This document shows positions 16,338-27,364 of a stretch of 64,000 nt of DNA, one piece after another; position 1 is the stretch's first letter, and every line of letters starts with the position of its first letter. The notes below the pieces were generated by a model, which was not told where the DNA came from, made no database searches, and saw only the letters and a list, made by a program, of their open reading frames with translations. This stretch comes from JBGQOG01 sp052113705. GTDB taxonomy: Bacteria; Pseudomonadota; Alphaproteobacteria; Rhodobacterales; Rhodobacteraceae. Made by a program: the position numbers and the translations under genes. The stretch spans positions 62,001 to 126,000 of the forward strand of contig NZ_JBGQOG010000001.1 in the NCBI RefSeq assembly GCF_052113705.1, in the 5' to 3' direction.

Positions 16338-16664
16338 ATGCGAACAGCTCACGACGTTCTCTCCTGTCTTTGGGACACTTTGGCCTTTCTGGATAGCGGC
16401 GACGGCGCGCTTCCGAGAAATTCCGTTTTGCGCCACCAGATCATCGCGCGCGCGGTCGCGTTTGAGGCCTATGGGCGCGGGATTGACAACGATCTTGCAG
16501 CCGCGCGCCTCGGCAAAATGGTCGACGACTGTGCGTTGGACCTTTTCCTCCTTTGGGGGGCGCAGGAAGAGATGGCCGTGCTGGTGTTTCTGGAGGAAAT
16601 TGGCCTGAAGGATGCGGCGGGCATGCCTGCCCAGATTCCTCAATGGCTCGAGAGGCAAATGTGA
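16338..16664 (+). CDS. Orphan small helical protein, paralog 1
   Basis: 108 residues from MRTAHDV at 16338 (the frame opens at 16329 but this start aligns with paralog 2). Predicted mostly helical, acidic, no signal or membrane segment. Its central block VLRHQIIARAVA...AYG...LAAARLGKMVDD and the closing EEIGLKDAAG are shared with the gene at 17025-17321. The ungapped alignment over 96 residues is about half identical by my count. It lies 137 nt after the receiver-like gene, likely the same transcript. I do not recognise the family. Confidence 0.6.
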   Translation: MRTAHDVLSCLWDTLAFLDSGDGALPRNSVLRHQIIARAVAFEAYGRGIDNDLAAARLGKMVDDCALDLFLLWGAQEEMAVLVFLEEIGLKDAAGMPAQIPQWLERQM

Positions 16665-17024
16665 CGCCGGGCTATCCCAAAGCCGTCAGGCCGCACGGGC
16701 ACCGGCATGGTGACAACACTGCCTGACACGCAGTACTCTCGCCTGCATTTTCAGCGCGCCAGACCGAAAGCCGCGAAAAATCACAGCCTCTCTTTTCAGC
16801 CATATTGACAATTTTTTTCCAGAATAGATAGCTTCAGGAAGATGCCCTTTTGCGGATCACGCCACGGGCATCTGAAAATCAGATCAAAAATCACCTAGGC
16901 GAAAGCCGTCGCGAAACCGCCACAACCACCTGTTAAGAAATCACTATCTACATGCCGCGAGGCGAAGAGAATGACCTGCTGCGAAGATGCCAGCGCGTCG
17001 GGAACTGAAGAAAGGTAGCGCGTC
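16665..17024. other. 360-bp AT-rich intergenic region upstream of paralog 2
   Basis: No gene supported. Contains the second CATATTGACAAT copy (16801-16812), a T8 run and TAGATA just after it, which may form the promoter of paralog 2. A minus-strand open frame at 16895-17104 looks spurious. Confidence 0.45.
16801..16812 (+). promoter_or_regulatory. CATATTGACAAT promoter-like motif, copy 2
   Basis: Same 12 bases as at 15357-15368, with TTGACA at 16805-16810 and a weak TAGATA at 16825-16830. It is about 210 nt upstream of the 17025 start, so a long leader would be needed. Confidence 0.4.
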
Positions 17025-17321
17025 ATGAGAACCTCACGCGTTGTTCTTGATTGCCTTTTTGACACAATTTCATCGTTGGACCAGGGCCCCTGCGCCATTC
17101 GCAAAGGGTCGCCTCTCAGGCATCAGGTCATCGCGAGAGCCGTTGCCGAAGCGGCCTATGGGCAGAGCGTGAGCGACAATCTGGCTGCGGCCCGCCTTGG
17201 CAAGATCATTGATGAGAGCGCGGTAGGATTGCACTCTCTTTTGGGAAGCCCAGCACAGAGAGCCGCCCTGGATTTCTTTGAAGAAATCGGCTTGAAAAAG
17301 GCCGCCGGACTGGTCGACTGA
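17025..17321 (+). CDS. Orphan small helical protein, paralog 2
   Basis: 98 residues. Shares with paralog 1 the opening MRT..VL.CL.DT, the LRHQ.IARAVA..AYG block, LAAARLGK, and EEIGLK.AAG near the end. Conservation of the amino acids with extensive change in between points to an old duplication under selection rather than a recent repeat. No family recognised. It ends just before the nrdE remnant, which lies on the other strand. Confidence 0.6.
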   Translation: MRTSRVVLDCLFDTISSLDQGPCAIRKGSPLRHQVIARAVAEAAYGQSVSDNLAAARLGKIIDESAVGLHSLLGSPAQRAALDFFEEIGLKKAAGLVD

Positions 17322-17352
17322 CTGACCTGCCCCGCGGGGTGATGTTGCGGCC

Positions 17353-17905
17353 ATTTCTCGCGAAAAAATCCATCGGAGATCCCCACAAACACCCGCGCCA
17401 CATCGGGCAGCGCGGGCAGCCGGTCTTCCTCAAGATTCCTCTCAAAAAAGCAGCCATCGGCATATTCGGACGCGGCAAACCCGTAGAAGGGCGTGCTATG
17501 TTCGCGCGCCAGCAGGTTTGCCGCCCGCAGCGCGTGGCAGGCGACAGCGGCGAAATGGACCGGGGAGAATTCCACTCCCGCCGCACTTCCGCAGTGGATC
17601 GGCTCGCGCGCGAGAGACCGGCGCAGGTTCATCTGCCCGACCCCGACCGCATGCGCCGCGTCATTGCCGCGCCGGATCCTGGGCACCGGGTCGATGGCCG
17701 ACATTTCCGACAGCGCGGCCAGCGCGCGGATCGCGGTCTCGATCGTGGTGCCGAAATCGGGGCCATCCATTGTCGCCGCGACGTTCAAACTGCCGAGATT
17801 GCAGGAAATATCGCGGCCCAGATGAGCATATCTCAGATCCTCGTTGAAGGCTGAGGCCTCCTTGACCTGCACGATCTCCGGGCACAGGCGTGACACCGTG
17901 ATCCG
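17353..17905 (-). pseudogene. nrdE: Remnant of class Ib ribonucleotide reductase large subunit
   Basis: About 180 residues on the minus strand match the middle of NrdE: LCPEIVQVKEASAFNEDL, YAHLGRDISCNLGSLNVA, IARGND-like RRGNDAAHAVGVGQMNL, and CHALRAANLLAREHSTPF. Intact NrdE is about 700 residues with the active-site Cys and radical-transfer Tyr outside this piece, so no enzyme can be made. The open frame runs on at both ends into unrelated sequence. The 5' break coincides with an eleven-C run (17906-17916). No nrdF, nrdI or nrdH is present. Confidence 0.85.
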
Positions 17906-17956
17906 CCCCCCCCCCCAATCGGGTTCGCGCAGCCCTGCCGTGTTCCCGGATTGTGA

Positions 17957-18187
17957 ACCAAAGAACGCAACGCGCAGTTCGTCATCTCCGAAGAACACAA
18001 CGCCCGATTCCATAAGAAATACCTGACTCTGCCGCGGATTCTCGACGCGTTTGATCTTCACGGGCAGACCGCATCGGCACTCCTGAGGGCAAAAGGCATT
18101 CGACCCTTCAGCCCGGACGGAGGCGATTACGGCAAGATCTACCTTCGCAGCGCGGCGGAAGCCGTGTTGAAACGCCATCGCGGGTGA
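17957..18187 (+). pseudogene. 3' remnant of an unidentified gene
   Basis: An in-frame stretch opening after a TGA at 17954 reads TKERNAQFVISEEHNARF, then KKYLTLPRILDAFDLHGQ, and ends SAAEAVLKRHRG. It has no usable start codon and natural-looking composition, so it is probably the C-terminal end of a gene whose front is lost. It overlaps the 5' side of the reverse-strand frame containing the nrdE piece. The family is not recognised; a DNA-binding or recombinase-linked protein is only a guess. Confidence 0.4.
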
Positions 18188-18373
18188 GCGCTCGCGCTCT
18201 ATGCCCCATCAGGTGGGAACCGACGGGATTCTGCAATCCACAAGTTTAATCACATGAATAACAGAGACTTATCAGCATAAAGCGGGGCCGCCAACAGAAC
18301 AGGCTTGACAGGGGTGTGCGCGAAAAACACCGCCTCGTGCATACATATGCCTTACCTGCAGCATCTGAAAAAC

Positions 18374-18450
18374 TGGTGATCCCGGAAGGAATCGAACCCT
18401 CAACCTGCCGATTAGAAGTCGGCTGCTCTATCCAGTTGAGCTACGGGACC
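18374..18450 (-). tRNA. tRNA-Arg (anticodon TCT)
   Basis: 77 nt including an encoded CCA. Acceptor arms GGTCCCG/CGGGATC pair, the T loop reads GGTTCGATTCC, and the anticodon loop CTTCTAA gives TCT (plus-strand 18414-18416), decoding AGA. Its 3' end faces the AT-richer patch at 15.3-18.3 kb, the usual side for island integration. Confidence 0.96.
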
Positions 18451-18494
18451 ACGGCGCCGTTTTGCGCCATCAGGCCCCGTGGCGCAAGAGGGTC

Positions 18495-18953
18495 TCAGCG
18501 GGTGAGCGTCATGAAAACCGAGTTGGGATCGAGCACATAGCCCTCAAACGGCGGGCATTCGACGAAACCCGCCCGCGCATAGAGCCGCCGCGCTGCGGTG
18601 AAACTCGGCTGGGCGCCGGTCTCAAGGCTGAGGCGCGAAAAGCCCTCGGCCCGGGCGGCGGCAACCAGATGATCCAGCATCGCCTGCGCCAGACCGCGGC
18701 CGCGCGCCTCGGCCAGAATATGCATTGATTTGATCTCGGCATGGGTCGCATCAATGCGCTTGAACGCCCCCATGCCCAAGGGTTGCCCCGCTTCCCGCAT
18801 GACATAGAACCAGATGCCCGGTGCGGCCAGCGCACCCGCGTCCAGCATGTGGATCGATTCCGGCGGCGTGTCTTCGTGCATCGCCTGCGTGTGCCGCGTC
18901 ATCAACAGGGTCAGATCCGCCCCCAGCGGGCTTTCGCGCGAGATCTCGATCAT
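18495..18953 (-). CDS. GNAT-family N-acetyltransferase
   Basis: 152 residues. Acetyl-CoA binding motif A is clear (IKSMHILAEARGRGLAQAML), followed by the LSLETGAQPSFTAARRLYARAGF block typical of the YsnE/PA4534-like subgroup. Acceptor substrate unknown. It lies directly beyond tRNA-Arg, on backbone-like GC-rich DNA. Confidence 0.9.
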   Translation of the reverse strand: MIEISRESPLGADLTLLMTRHTQAMHEDTPPESIHMLDAGALAAPGIWFYVMREAGQPLGMGAFKRIDATHAEIKSMHILAEARGRGLAQAMLDHLVAAARAEGFSRLSLETGAQPSFTAARRLYARAGFVECPPFEGYVLDPNSVFMTLTR

Positions 18954-19122
18954 GGGCGGATAATTCCGGTGATGATCCTGAAATTATTAGTTTTTCTCAA
19001 TGGCGTGCGTCCCGTGGTGCTCATCCGACAATCCTGACGATGAGAGTAGCAGGCCCGGCAGCGCAGGCAAGGCTTGCCGCAACGCCCCCCCACCCCGCCA
19101 TCCGCGTGCCTTGCCGAATCCG

Positions 19123-20061
19123 TCAGCCCAAGGCTGCCTGCCGCAGGATTGCCGGGCTTTGGCTCGCCCGCAGCGTCTCGGCGGATTGGCGCACCACCTC
19201 GGAAATATCGGTCAGCTGACGGGCGAGCGGGCTGGTCTTGCGCCAGACCATGCCGATCGTGCGCGCGGGCTGCGGATCGCGCAGCCGCGCCACCGAGACC
19301 GGGGCCGAGCGCGTCTCGACCGGCACCGCCATTTCCGGGATCAGGGTGACGCCAATCCCCGCCCCCACCATCTGCACCAACGTGGCCAGCGAACTGCCGT
19401 CGAGCCATTCGCGCGGCCGGGCCGTGGCGATGTCGCAAAACGACAGCGCCTGATCGCGGAAACAATGCCCCTCTTCCAGCAACAAGAGCCGCATTTCGCG
19501 CAGCATCTCGCGGTTGGGCACCGGTTTGCCCACGTCGCTGTGATGGCGCACGAGCAGGAAGTTTTCGGAGAACAACGGCACCTCGGTCAGCGTCGGCTCC
19601 GATACCGGCAGCGCGATGATGGCGGTGTCGAGCCGCCCGTCCATCAGCTCCTGCAACAGCTTTGGCGTCACCGTTTCGCGCAGATGCAGGTCAAGATCGG
19701 GGTAGAGGCTGGTCAGCTGACCGATGATCGTCGGCAAAAGATAGGGCGCGATTGTCGGGATCACCCCGATGCGCAACCTTCCTGCCAGCTGCGTGCGCGC
19801 GGCGCGGGCGAGGTCCTCCAGCTCTTCGACGGCGCGCAGAATTTCGCGCGCGCGCTGCGCGAAAACCTCGCCAAAGCCGGTCAGGCGGATCTGCCGCGGA
19901 CTGCGCTCAAACAAGGGTGTGCCCAGCACCTCCTCCAGCTCCTTGATCTGCATAGACAGCGCCGGTTGCGTGATGGCGCAATCCTCGGCGGCGCGGCCGA
20001 AATGACCCTGCCGCGCCAGCGCCTCGAAATAGCGCAACTGTTTCAGCGTCATGTTCAGCAT
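19123..20061 (-). CDS. oxyR: Hydrogen-peroxide-sensing LysR regulator OxyR
   Basis: 312 residues. LysR HTH at the N-terminus (LKQLRYFEALARQGHFGRAA) and a regulatory domain with EEGHCFRDQALSFC. This supplies the redox pair Cys200 and Cys209, matching the spacing of C199/C208 in E. coli OxyR. ATG 20061 is preferred because AAGGTG lies upstream; ATG 20052 is in frame. Divergent from katG across 159 bp, the standard arrangement for peroxide control of the catalase and autoregulation. Confidence 0.95.
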   Translation of the reverse strand: MLNMTLKQLRYFEALARQGHFGRAAEDCAITQPALSMQIKELEEVLGTPLFERSPRQIRLTGFGEVFAQRAREILRAVEELEDLARAARTQLAGRLRIGVIPTIAPYLLPTIIGQLTSLYPDLDLHLRETVTPKLLQELMDGRLDTAIIALPVSEPTLTEVPLFSENFLLVRHHSDVGKPVPNREMLREMRLLLLEEGHCFRDQALSFCDIATARPREWLDGSSLATLVQMVGAGIGVTLIPEMAVPVETRSAPVSVARLRDPQPARTIGMVWRKTSPLARQLTDISEVVRQSAETLRASQSPAILRQAALG

Positions 20062-20208
20062 CAGCGCACCTTATCGCGACCATCAGAAATTCCAAATTAA
20101 ACTAATCGGCGAACTCTGTTAGAAAGGCAAGACAAGGGTCACCCGGCAGACATATTCTGCGACGAGGATGGCCGCGCGGCGCCCATAGTGTGCCGGAAAT
20201 ACGCATGA

Positions 20209-22431
<2,223 letters not shown>

Positions 22432-22509
22432 GACCGTCGGAAACCGGGCGCGCGCCGCCGCGGCCGCGCCCCTTTCACCGCCCCCGTTGTGGGGCAGCGC
22501 ACAACCATC

Positions 22510-22540
22510 AACGCCCGAATCCACAGAGGGTTCGGGCGTT
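22510..22540 (+). terminator. Hairpin terminator candidate after katG
   Basis: AACGCCCGAA and TTCGGGCGTT form a perfect 10-bp stem around an 11-nt loop, 78 nt past the katG stop. The T tract after it is short, so strength is uncertain. Confidence 0.7.
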
Positions 22541-22682
22541 TCCTGTGCTGCTTGGGCGTTCCGCCGCCGGGGCCGTGGCGGCGCGCGAAGCCTGACTTGA
22601 CATGCGTGGCAACTCGCGCCACCCCGACGTCAGGGGCTTGCTTTCCGGTCCTTTGCGCCCCCCAACCGTGAAAGGCAGCCCG

Positions 22683-24140
22683 ATGCAAATCGACCTTCCC
22701 GCCGATGATGCCCCGATGGCACCGCTGTCGCCCGAACATGCCGCGCGCAACCGGCTGGTGATCATGCTGCTGTTGGTGTCCGCCTTCACCGTGATCCTGA
22801 ACGAGACGATCATGAGCGTCGCCCTGCCCCGGCTGATGCAGGATCTGAACGTCACCGCGAGCGCGGCGCAATGGCTGACCACGGCCTTTTTGCTGACGAT
22901 GGCGGTGGTGATCCCGATCACCGGCTTTTTGCTGCAGCGCATCCACACCCGCAGCGTTTTCACCCTCGCGATGGGACTCTTCAGCACCGGCACCCTGATC
23001 TGCGCGCTCTCGCCGGGGTTGGGGCTTTTGGTCTTTGGCCGCGTGGTGCAGGCCTGTGGCACCGCGATCATGATGCCGCTTCTGATGACCACCGTCATGA
23101 CGCTGGTGCCGCCGCAGACGCGCGGCAAGACCATGGGCAATATCTCGATCGTGATCTCGGTGGCCCCGGCCATCGGGCCGACCATCTCCGGCATCATCCT
23201 TGATTTTCTCGACTGGCGCTGGATGTTCTGGCTGGTGCTGCCCATCGGCCTCGGCGCCTTGGCGCTGGGGCGGGCCAAGCTGCAGAACGTGACCGAGCCG
23301 CGTAAGGTGCCGCTCGACCTGATCTCGGTGCCGCTGGCGGCGCTGGGGTTTGGCGGCGTGGTTTACGGCCTCTCGACGCTGGGCGAAGGCGGCGGTGGCG
23401 AGGCGGCGATGCCGGTCTGGCTGCCCTTGCTGATCGGCGGCGTGGCCTTGGTGTTTTTCGTCGCCCGCCAGCTGAAACTCGGGCCGCAAGAGCGGGCGCT
23501 GCTGGATCTGCGTACCTTCCGGGTGCGGGTGTTCACGGTGTCGGTGGTGATGATGGGGCTGGCGATGATGTCGCTTTTCGGGATGATCATCCTGCTGCCG
23601 ATCTACATTCAGAACGTGCTGGGGCTGGCGCCGCTGCAATCGGGCCTGCTGGTGCTGCCGGGCGGGCTGATCATGGGGCTGCTGGCCCCCAGCGTCGGGC
23701 GGCTTTATGACCGGATCGGCGCGCGCAAGTTGGTGATCCCGGGGGCGGTGTTTGTCAGCGCGGGCCTCTGGCTGATGGCCAGCCTCGCGCCCGGCTCGTC
23801 CGTGGGGCTGGTGCTGGCCTATCACGTGGTGCTGAGCATCGGTCTCGCGCTTCTCTTCACGCCGCTCTTCACCTCCAGCCTCGGCTCGTTGCCGCCCGAG
23901 CTATACCCGCATGGCAGCGCGGTGCTCGGCACGGTGCAGCAGGTGGCGGGGGCGGCGGGGATCGCGCTTTTCGTCTCGATCATGTCGCTGCGGATCGGGG
24001 CCGAAATGGCGGCAGGCGCCGGTCAGGTCGAGGCCACCGCCGCCGGTCTGCGGGCGGGGTTCATCTGCGGCGCGACCATCTCGCTTTTGATGATCGTCGC
24101 CGGGTTCTTTGTCCGCCGCGCCCCGAAACAGGTTGCCTGA
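22683..24140 (+). CDS. MFS transporter, DHA2 (EmrB-like) multidrug family
   Basis: 485 residues from the ATG at 22683 (AAAGG upstream; the frame is open from 22602). About 14 membrane segments. The motif LNETIMSVALPRLMQDLNVT at helix 1 and the GP-rich helix 5 motif (VAPAIGPTISGIIL) are DHA2 signatures. It likely exports hydrophobic compounds by proton antiport; the substrate is not predictable. No membrane-fusion partner is adjacent. Confidence 0.92.
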   Translation: MQIDLPADDAPMAPLSPEHAARNRLVIMLLLVSAFTVILNETIMSVALPRLMQDLNVTASAAQWLTTAFLLTMAVVIPITGFLLQRIHTRSVFTLAMGLFSTGTLICALSPGLGLLVFGRVVQACGTAIMMPLLMTTVMTLVPPQTRGKTMGNISIVISVAPAIGPTISGIILDFLDWRWMFWLVLPIGLGALALGRAKLQNVTEPRKVPLDLISVPLAALGFGGVVYGLSTLGEGGGGEAAMPVWLPLLIGGVALVFFVARQLKLGPQERALLDLRTFRVRVFTVSVVMMGLAMMSLFGMIILLPIYIQNVLGLAPLQSGLLVLPGGLIMGLLAPSVGRLYDRIGARKLVIPGAVFVSAGLWLMASLAPGSSVGLVLAYHVVLSIGLALLFTPLFTSSLGSLPPELYPHGSAVLGTVQQVAGAAGIALFVSIMSLRIGAEMAAGAGQVEATAAGLRAGFICGATISLLMIVAGFFVRRAPKQVA

Positions 24141-24161
24141 CCTCCCCCCGCCGGAAGGTCA

Positions 24162-24187
24162 AAACGGGCGCCCTTTGGCGCCCGTTT
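24162..24187. terminator. Bidirectional terminator between MFS gene and uvrB
   Basis: AAACGGGCGCC-CTTT-GGCGCCCGTTT, a perfect 11-bp stem with an A run before and T run after. It can serve the convergent genes on both sides. Confidence 0.88.
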
Positions 24188-24200
24188 GCATGTCAGAGGC

Positions 24201-26381
24201 TTAGCGGACGCGCCGCGCCTTGCCGCCGCGCTGCCCCGCCTGCCCGCCGGTGGAACGTCCGCGTGCCTTGACCGCCGCCTCGGCTGCCGCTTCCACATCC
24301 GATTGGCGCGCCAGCGGATCATCGGCCACCGCCAACTCCACCGCCTCCAGCCGCTTGACCTCATCGCGCAGCCGCGCCGCCTCCTCGAACTCAAGGTTCT
24401 CGGCCGCCTTGCGCATCGCCAGCCGCAGCCCGTCAAGATGCGCGGCGAGGTTCGACCCCACCAGCGGCTTCTCGACCTTGGCGGTGACGCGGCTCATGTC
24501 GGTATCGCCCTGCCAGAGGCCCGCCAGCACATCCTCGACGTTCTTTTTCACCGTCGTCGGCGTGATGCCATGCAGCTCATTATAGGCAATCTGCTTGTCG
24601 CGGCGGCGGTTCGTCTCGCCCATCGCGCGCTCCATGCTGCCGGTGATGCGGTCGGCATACATGATCACCCGGCCTTCCGAGTTCCGCGCCGCCCGGCCAA
24701 TGGTCTGGATGAGCGAGGTTTCCGAGCGCAGGAACCCTTCCTTATCGGCATCCAGAATCGCCACCAGCCCGCATTCGGGAATATCGAGCCCCTCGCGCAA
24801 GAGGTTGATCCCCACCAGCACATCAAAGGCCCCCAGCCGCAAATCGCGCAGGATTTCAATGCGTTCGATCGTGTCGATGTCCGAGTGCATATAGCGGATG
24901 CGGATGCCCTGCTCGTGGAAATATTCGGTCAGATCCTCGGCCATCCGCTTGGTCAGCGTGGTGACCAGCACCCGCAGACCCTGCGCCGCCACCCGACGGA
25001 TCTCGTCCAGAAGGTCATCGACCTGCATCTCCACCGGGCGGATCTCGATCACCGGATCCAGAAGGCCGGTCGGGCGGATCACCTGTTCGGTGAAAACGCC
25101 GCCCGCCTGCTCCATCTCCCAATTCGCCGGCGTGGCCGAGACGAACACGGTCTGCGGCCGCATCGCATCCCATTCCTCGAACTTCAGCGGCCGGTTGTCC
25201 ATGCAGGAAGGCAGCCGGAACCCGTGCTCCGCCAGCGTGAATTTGCGCCGGTAGTCGCCCTTGTACATGCCGCCGATCTGCGGCACCGAAACGTGGGATT
25301 CATCCGCGAAAACAATGGCATTGTCGGGGATGAACTCAAAGAGGGTCGGCGGCGGCTCGCCGGGCGCGCGGCCCGTGAGATAGCGCGAGTAATTCTCGAT
25401 CCCGTTGCAGACGCCCGTCGCCTCCAGCATCTCCAGATCGAAATTGCAGCGCTGCTCCAGCCGCTGCGCTTCCAGAAGTTTCCCCTCGTCGTTCAGCTGT
25501 TTGAGCCGCATCGCCAGCTCTTTCTTGATGCCCTTGGTCGCCTGCTGCATCGTCGGGCGCGGCGTCACATAGTGGCTGTTGGCATAGATGCGGATCTGCT
25601 TGAACGTGTCGGTCTTGGCCCCGGTCAGCGGATCAAATTCGGTGATTGCCTCCAGCTCCTCGCCAAAAAAGGAAAACCGCCAGGCGCGGTCCTCAAGGTG
25701 GGCGGGCCAGACCTCGACCGTATCGCCGCGCACCCGGAACGCCCCGCGCTGAAAGGCGGCATCGAGGCGTTTATACTGCTGCGCCACCAGTTCCGCGATG
25801 AACTGCCGCTGTTCATAGAGCTTGCCCACCTCCATATCCTGCGTCATCGCCGAATAGGTCTCAACCGAGCCGATGCCGTAGATGCAGGAGACCGAGGCGA
25901 CGATGATCACATCATCCCGCTCCAGAAGCGCCCTTGTGGCCGAGTGGCGCATCCGGTCGATCTGTTCGTTGATCTGGCTTTCCTTCTCGATATAGGTATC
26001 GGTCCGCGCCACATAGGCCTCGGGCTGATAGTAATCGTAGTAGGACACAAAGTACTCGACGGCATTGTCGGGGAAAAACCCTTTGAATTCGCCGTAAAGC
26101 TGCGCCGCCAGCGTCTTGTTGGGCGCAAGGATGATCGCCGGGCGCTGGGTCTCCTCAATCACCTTGGCCATGGTAAAGGTCTTGCCGGTGCCGGTGGCGC
26201 CAAGCAGCACCTGATCATGCTCGCCCGACAGCACCCCCGCCGACAGCTCGGCAATCGCGGTCGGCTGATCGCCCGCGGCCTGGAAGTCGGTCTTCATCAC
26301 GAAGCGTTTGCCGCCCTCGAGCTTTGGCCGCGTGAGCACATCGGGGCGCGGCGCGGGGGCGTTGGTGTTGTTGTGCGGCAT
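24201..26381 (-). CDS. uvrB: Excinuclease ABC subunit B
   Basis: 726 residues. Walker A is GATGTGKT, the damage-probing beta-hairpin is [20 protein letters not shown], and helicase motifs [22 protein letters not shown] and QTIGRAARN are present. The C-terminal UVR motif that binds UvrC ([16 protein letters not shown]) is near residue 670. AAGGAT lies six bases before the ATG. The housekeeping nucleotide-excision repair protein; monocistronic here. Confidence 0.98.
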   Translation of the reverse strand: MPHNNTNAPAPRPDVLTRPKLEGGKRFVMKTDFQAAGDQPTAIAELSAGVLSGEHDQVLLGATGTGKTFTMAKVIEETQRPAIILAPNKTLAAQLYGEFKGFFPDNAVEYFVSYYDYYQPEAYVARTDTYIEKESQINEQIDRMRHSATRALLERDDVIIVASVSCIYGIGSVETYSAMTQDMEVGKLYEQRQFIAELVAQQYKRLDAAFQRGAFRVRGDTVEVWPAHLEDRAWRFSFFGEELEAITEFDPLTGAKTDTFKQIRIYANSHYVTPRPTMQQATKGIKKELAMRLKQLNDEGKLLEAQRLEQRCNFDLEMLEATGVCNGIENYSRYLTGRAPGEPPPTLFEFIPDNAIVFADESHVSVPQIGGMYKGDYRRKFTLAEHGFRLPSCMDNRPLKFEEWDAMRPQTVFVSATPANWEMEQAGGVFTEQVIRPTGLLDPVIEIRPVEMQVDDLLDEIRRVAAQGLRVLVTTLTKRMAEDLTEYFHEQGIRIRYMHSDIDTIERIEILRDLRLGAFDVLVGINLLREGLDIPECGLVAILDADKEGFLRSETSLIQTIGRAARNSEGRVIMYADRITGSMERAMGETNRRRDKQIAYNELHGITPTTVKKNVEDVLAGLWQGDTDMSRVTAKVEKPLVGSNLAAHLDGLRLAMRKAAENLEFEEAARLRDEVKRLEAVELAVADDPLARQSDVEAAAEAAVKARGRSTGGQAGQRGGKARRVR

Positions 26382-26754
26382 GGTGATATCCTTGGCCCCA
26401 GTGGTTCCCCTTTAGTTTGGTCCGTTTTTGTTCACATGCAAGGGGGCGGCGAAAATATGAAGAAACTCTGAAGGAATCCTTTCGCAAAGATTAAGGTAAA
26501 CGCGCAATTTTATCAATATAGACAATGGCTTGCCGGAATATTCTCTTGAGAATACCCACCGCGTTTACTATGTTGAACCGGCAAGCAGTAAAGGCTGCCG
26601 ACCTGAGCACCACCCCCACCCCTCGCTCCCCCCGCCCGGTCGGCAGCCAACCCTTGCGCTTCCTGACACCGCTGTTCGGCCCAAGCGCCTCTCGGGGCTT
26701 GCACTTTTGCTGAGGTTTCACGATAACGAACCTGTCCTGAACATGAGGGAATCC
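26382..26754. other. Structured 373-bp intergenic region upstream of the complex I subunit gene
   Basis: No protein gene supported. Three separate dyads are visible: GCTTGCCGG (26528-26536) with CCGGCAAGC (26578-26586); TATTCTC-TT-GAGAATA (26539-26554) nested inside it; and GGCTGCCGACC (26593-26603) with GGTCGGCAGCC (26638-26648). Stems of 9, 7 and 11 bp in a 120-nt span could form a compact RNA. Whether this is a leader or a small RNA is unknown. Confidence 0.4.
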
Positions 26755-27066
26755 ATGCGCGCACGCATCTACCAACCCGCCCGCAACGCGATGCAGTCCG
26801 GCACCGCCAAGACCAAGCATTGGATTCTGGACTATGCGCAGACCGATGCGCGCGAGATTGATCCGCTGATGGGCTGGACCAGCTCGGGCGACATGAACAG
26901 TCAGGTGCGTCTGCGCTTTGAGACCCGCGCCGAGGCCGAGGCCTATGCCAAGGAAAAGGGCCTTGAGTACACCGTGACCGAGCCGCATCAGCGCAAGGCC
27001 AACGTCCGCCCGCGCGGCTATGGCGAGAATTTCGCGACCGACCGCCGGACTGTCTGGACGCACTGA
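26755..27066 (+). CDS. NADH dehydrogenase accessory subunit (NDUFS4/18-kDa type)
   Basis: 103 residues from the ATG at 26755, preceded by GAGGGA. Contains the ETC complex I family core [39 protein letters not shown], and the late [15 protein letters not shown]. These small matrix-side proteins are conserved from alphaproteobacteria to mitochondria and stabilise the complex I N-module. It stands apart from the nuo operon, as is usual. Confidence 0.92.
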   Translation: MRARIYQPARNAMQSGTAKTKHWILDYAQTDAREIDPLMGWTSSGDMNSQVRLRFETRAEAEAYAKEKGLEYTVTEPHQRKANVRPRGYGENFATDRRTVWTH

Positions 27067-27070
27067 ACTG

Positions 27071-27141
27071 TGTGTAGGTCGGGGCATAGTTGCTGCCGGC
27101 TGGGGCAAAGTTTGTCCAGTTCGGGGCAAAGGTCTCGCAAG
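27071..27141. mobile_element. Probable terminal end of an IS21-family element (scar)
   Basis: Begins TGTGTAGG four bases past the complex I gene stop and has three related blocks at an exact 21-nt period: TCGGGGCATAGTTG (27079), CTGGGGCAAAGTTT (27100) and TCGGGGCAAAGGTC (27121). Multiple spaced repeats at the termini with a TGT tip are characteristic of IS21. No istA or istB sequence follows. Confidence 0.5.
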
Positions 27142-27156
27142 CCCTTGATTTCATGA

Positions 27157-27180
27157 GGCCGCTTTCGGGCGGTCTTTGCT
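27157..27180 (+). terminator. Weak terminator-like hairpin
   Basis: GGCCGC and GCGGTC pair (one G-U) around TTTCGG and are followed by a T-rich stretch. It may be the original terminator of the complex I subunit gene, now separated from it by the IS scar. Confidence 0.45.
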
Positions 27181-27364
27181 TTTGGAGCGATCAAGCCGGT
27201 TCAACGCACCACCGGCATTGAATGCTCCGGCGCGACGACAGCTGACTCCCGCCTGACGGGGCGGTGCATCTGCATGACCGAGGCGGGCGGCTCGTTGCAC
27301 ACGGCCATCCGGTTCATAGCCCGGCACGCCCGACCGCCGGTCAAAGTGGCAGGGCGAAGAGTAA

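Noticed and set aside
16895..17104. 69-codon minus frame overlapping the start of paralog 2
   Set aside because: Covers a promoter-like AT-rich region and the paralog's conserved N-terminus on the other strand; no supporting features.
24186..26471. 761-codon plus-strand open frame opposite uvrB
   Set aside because: Mirror frame of uvrB, which has every expected motif on the minus strand.
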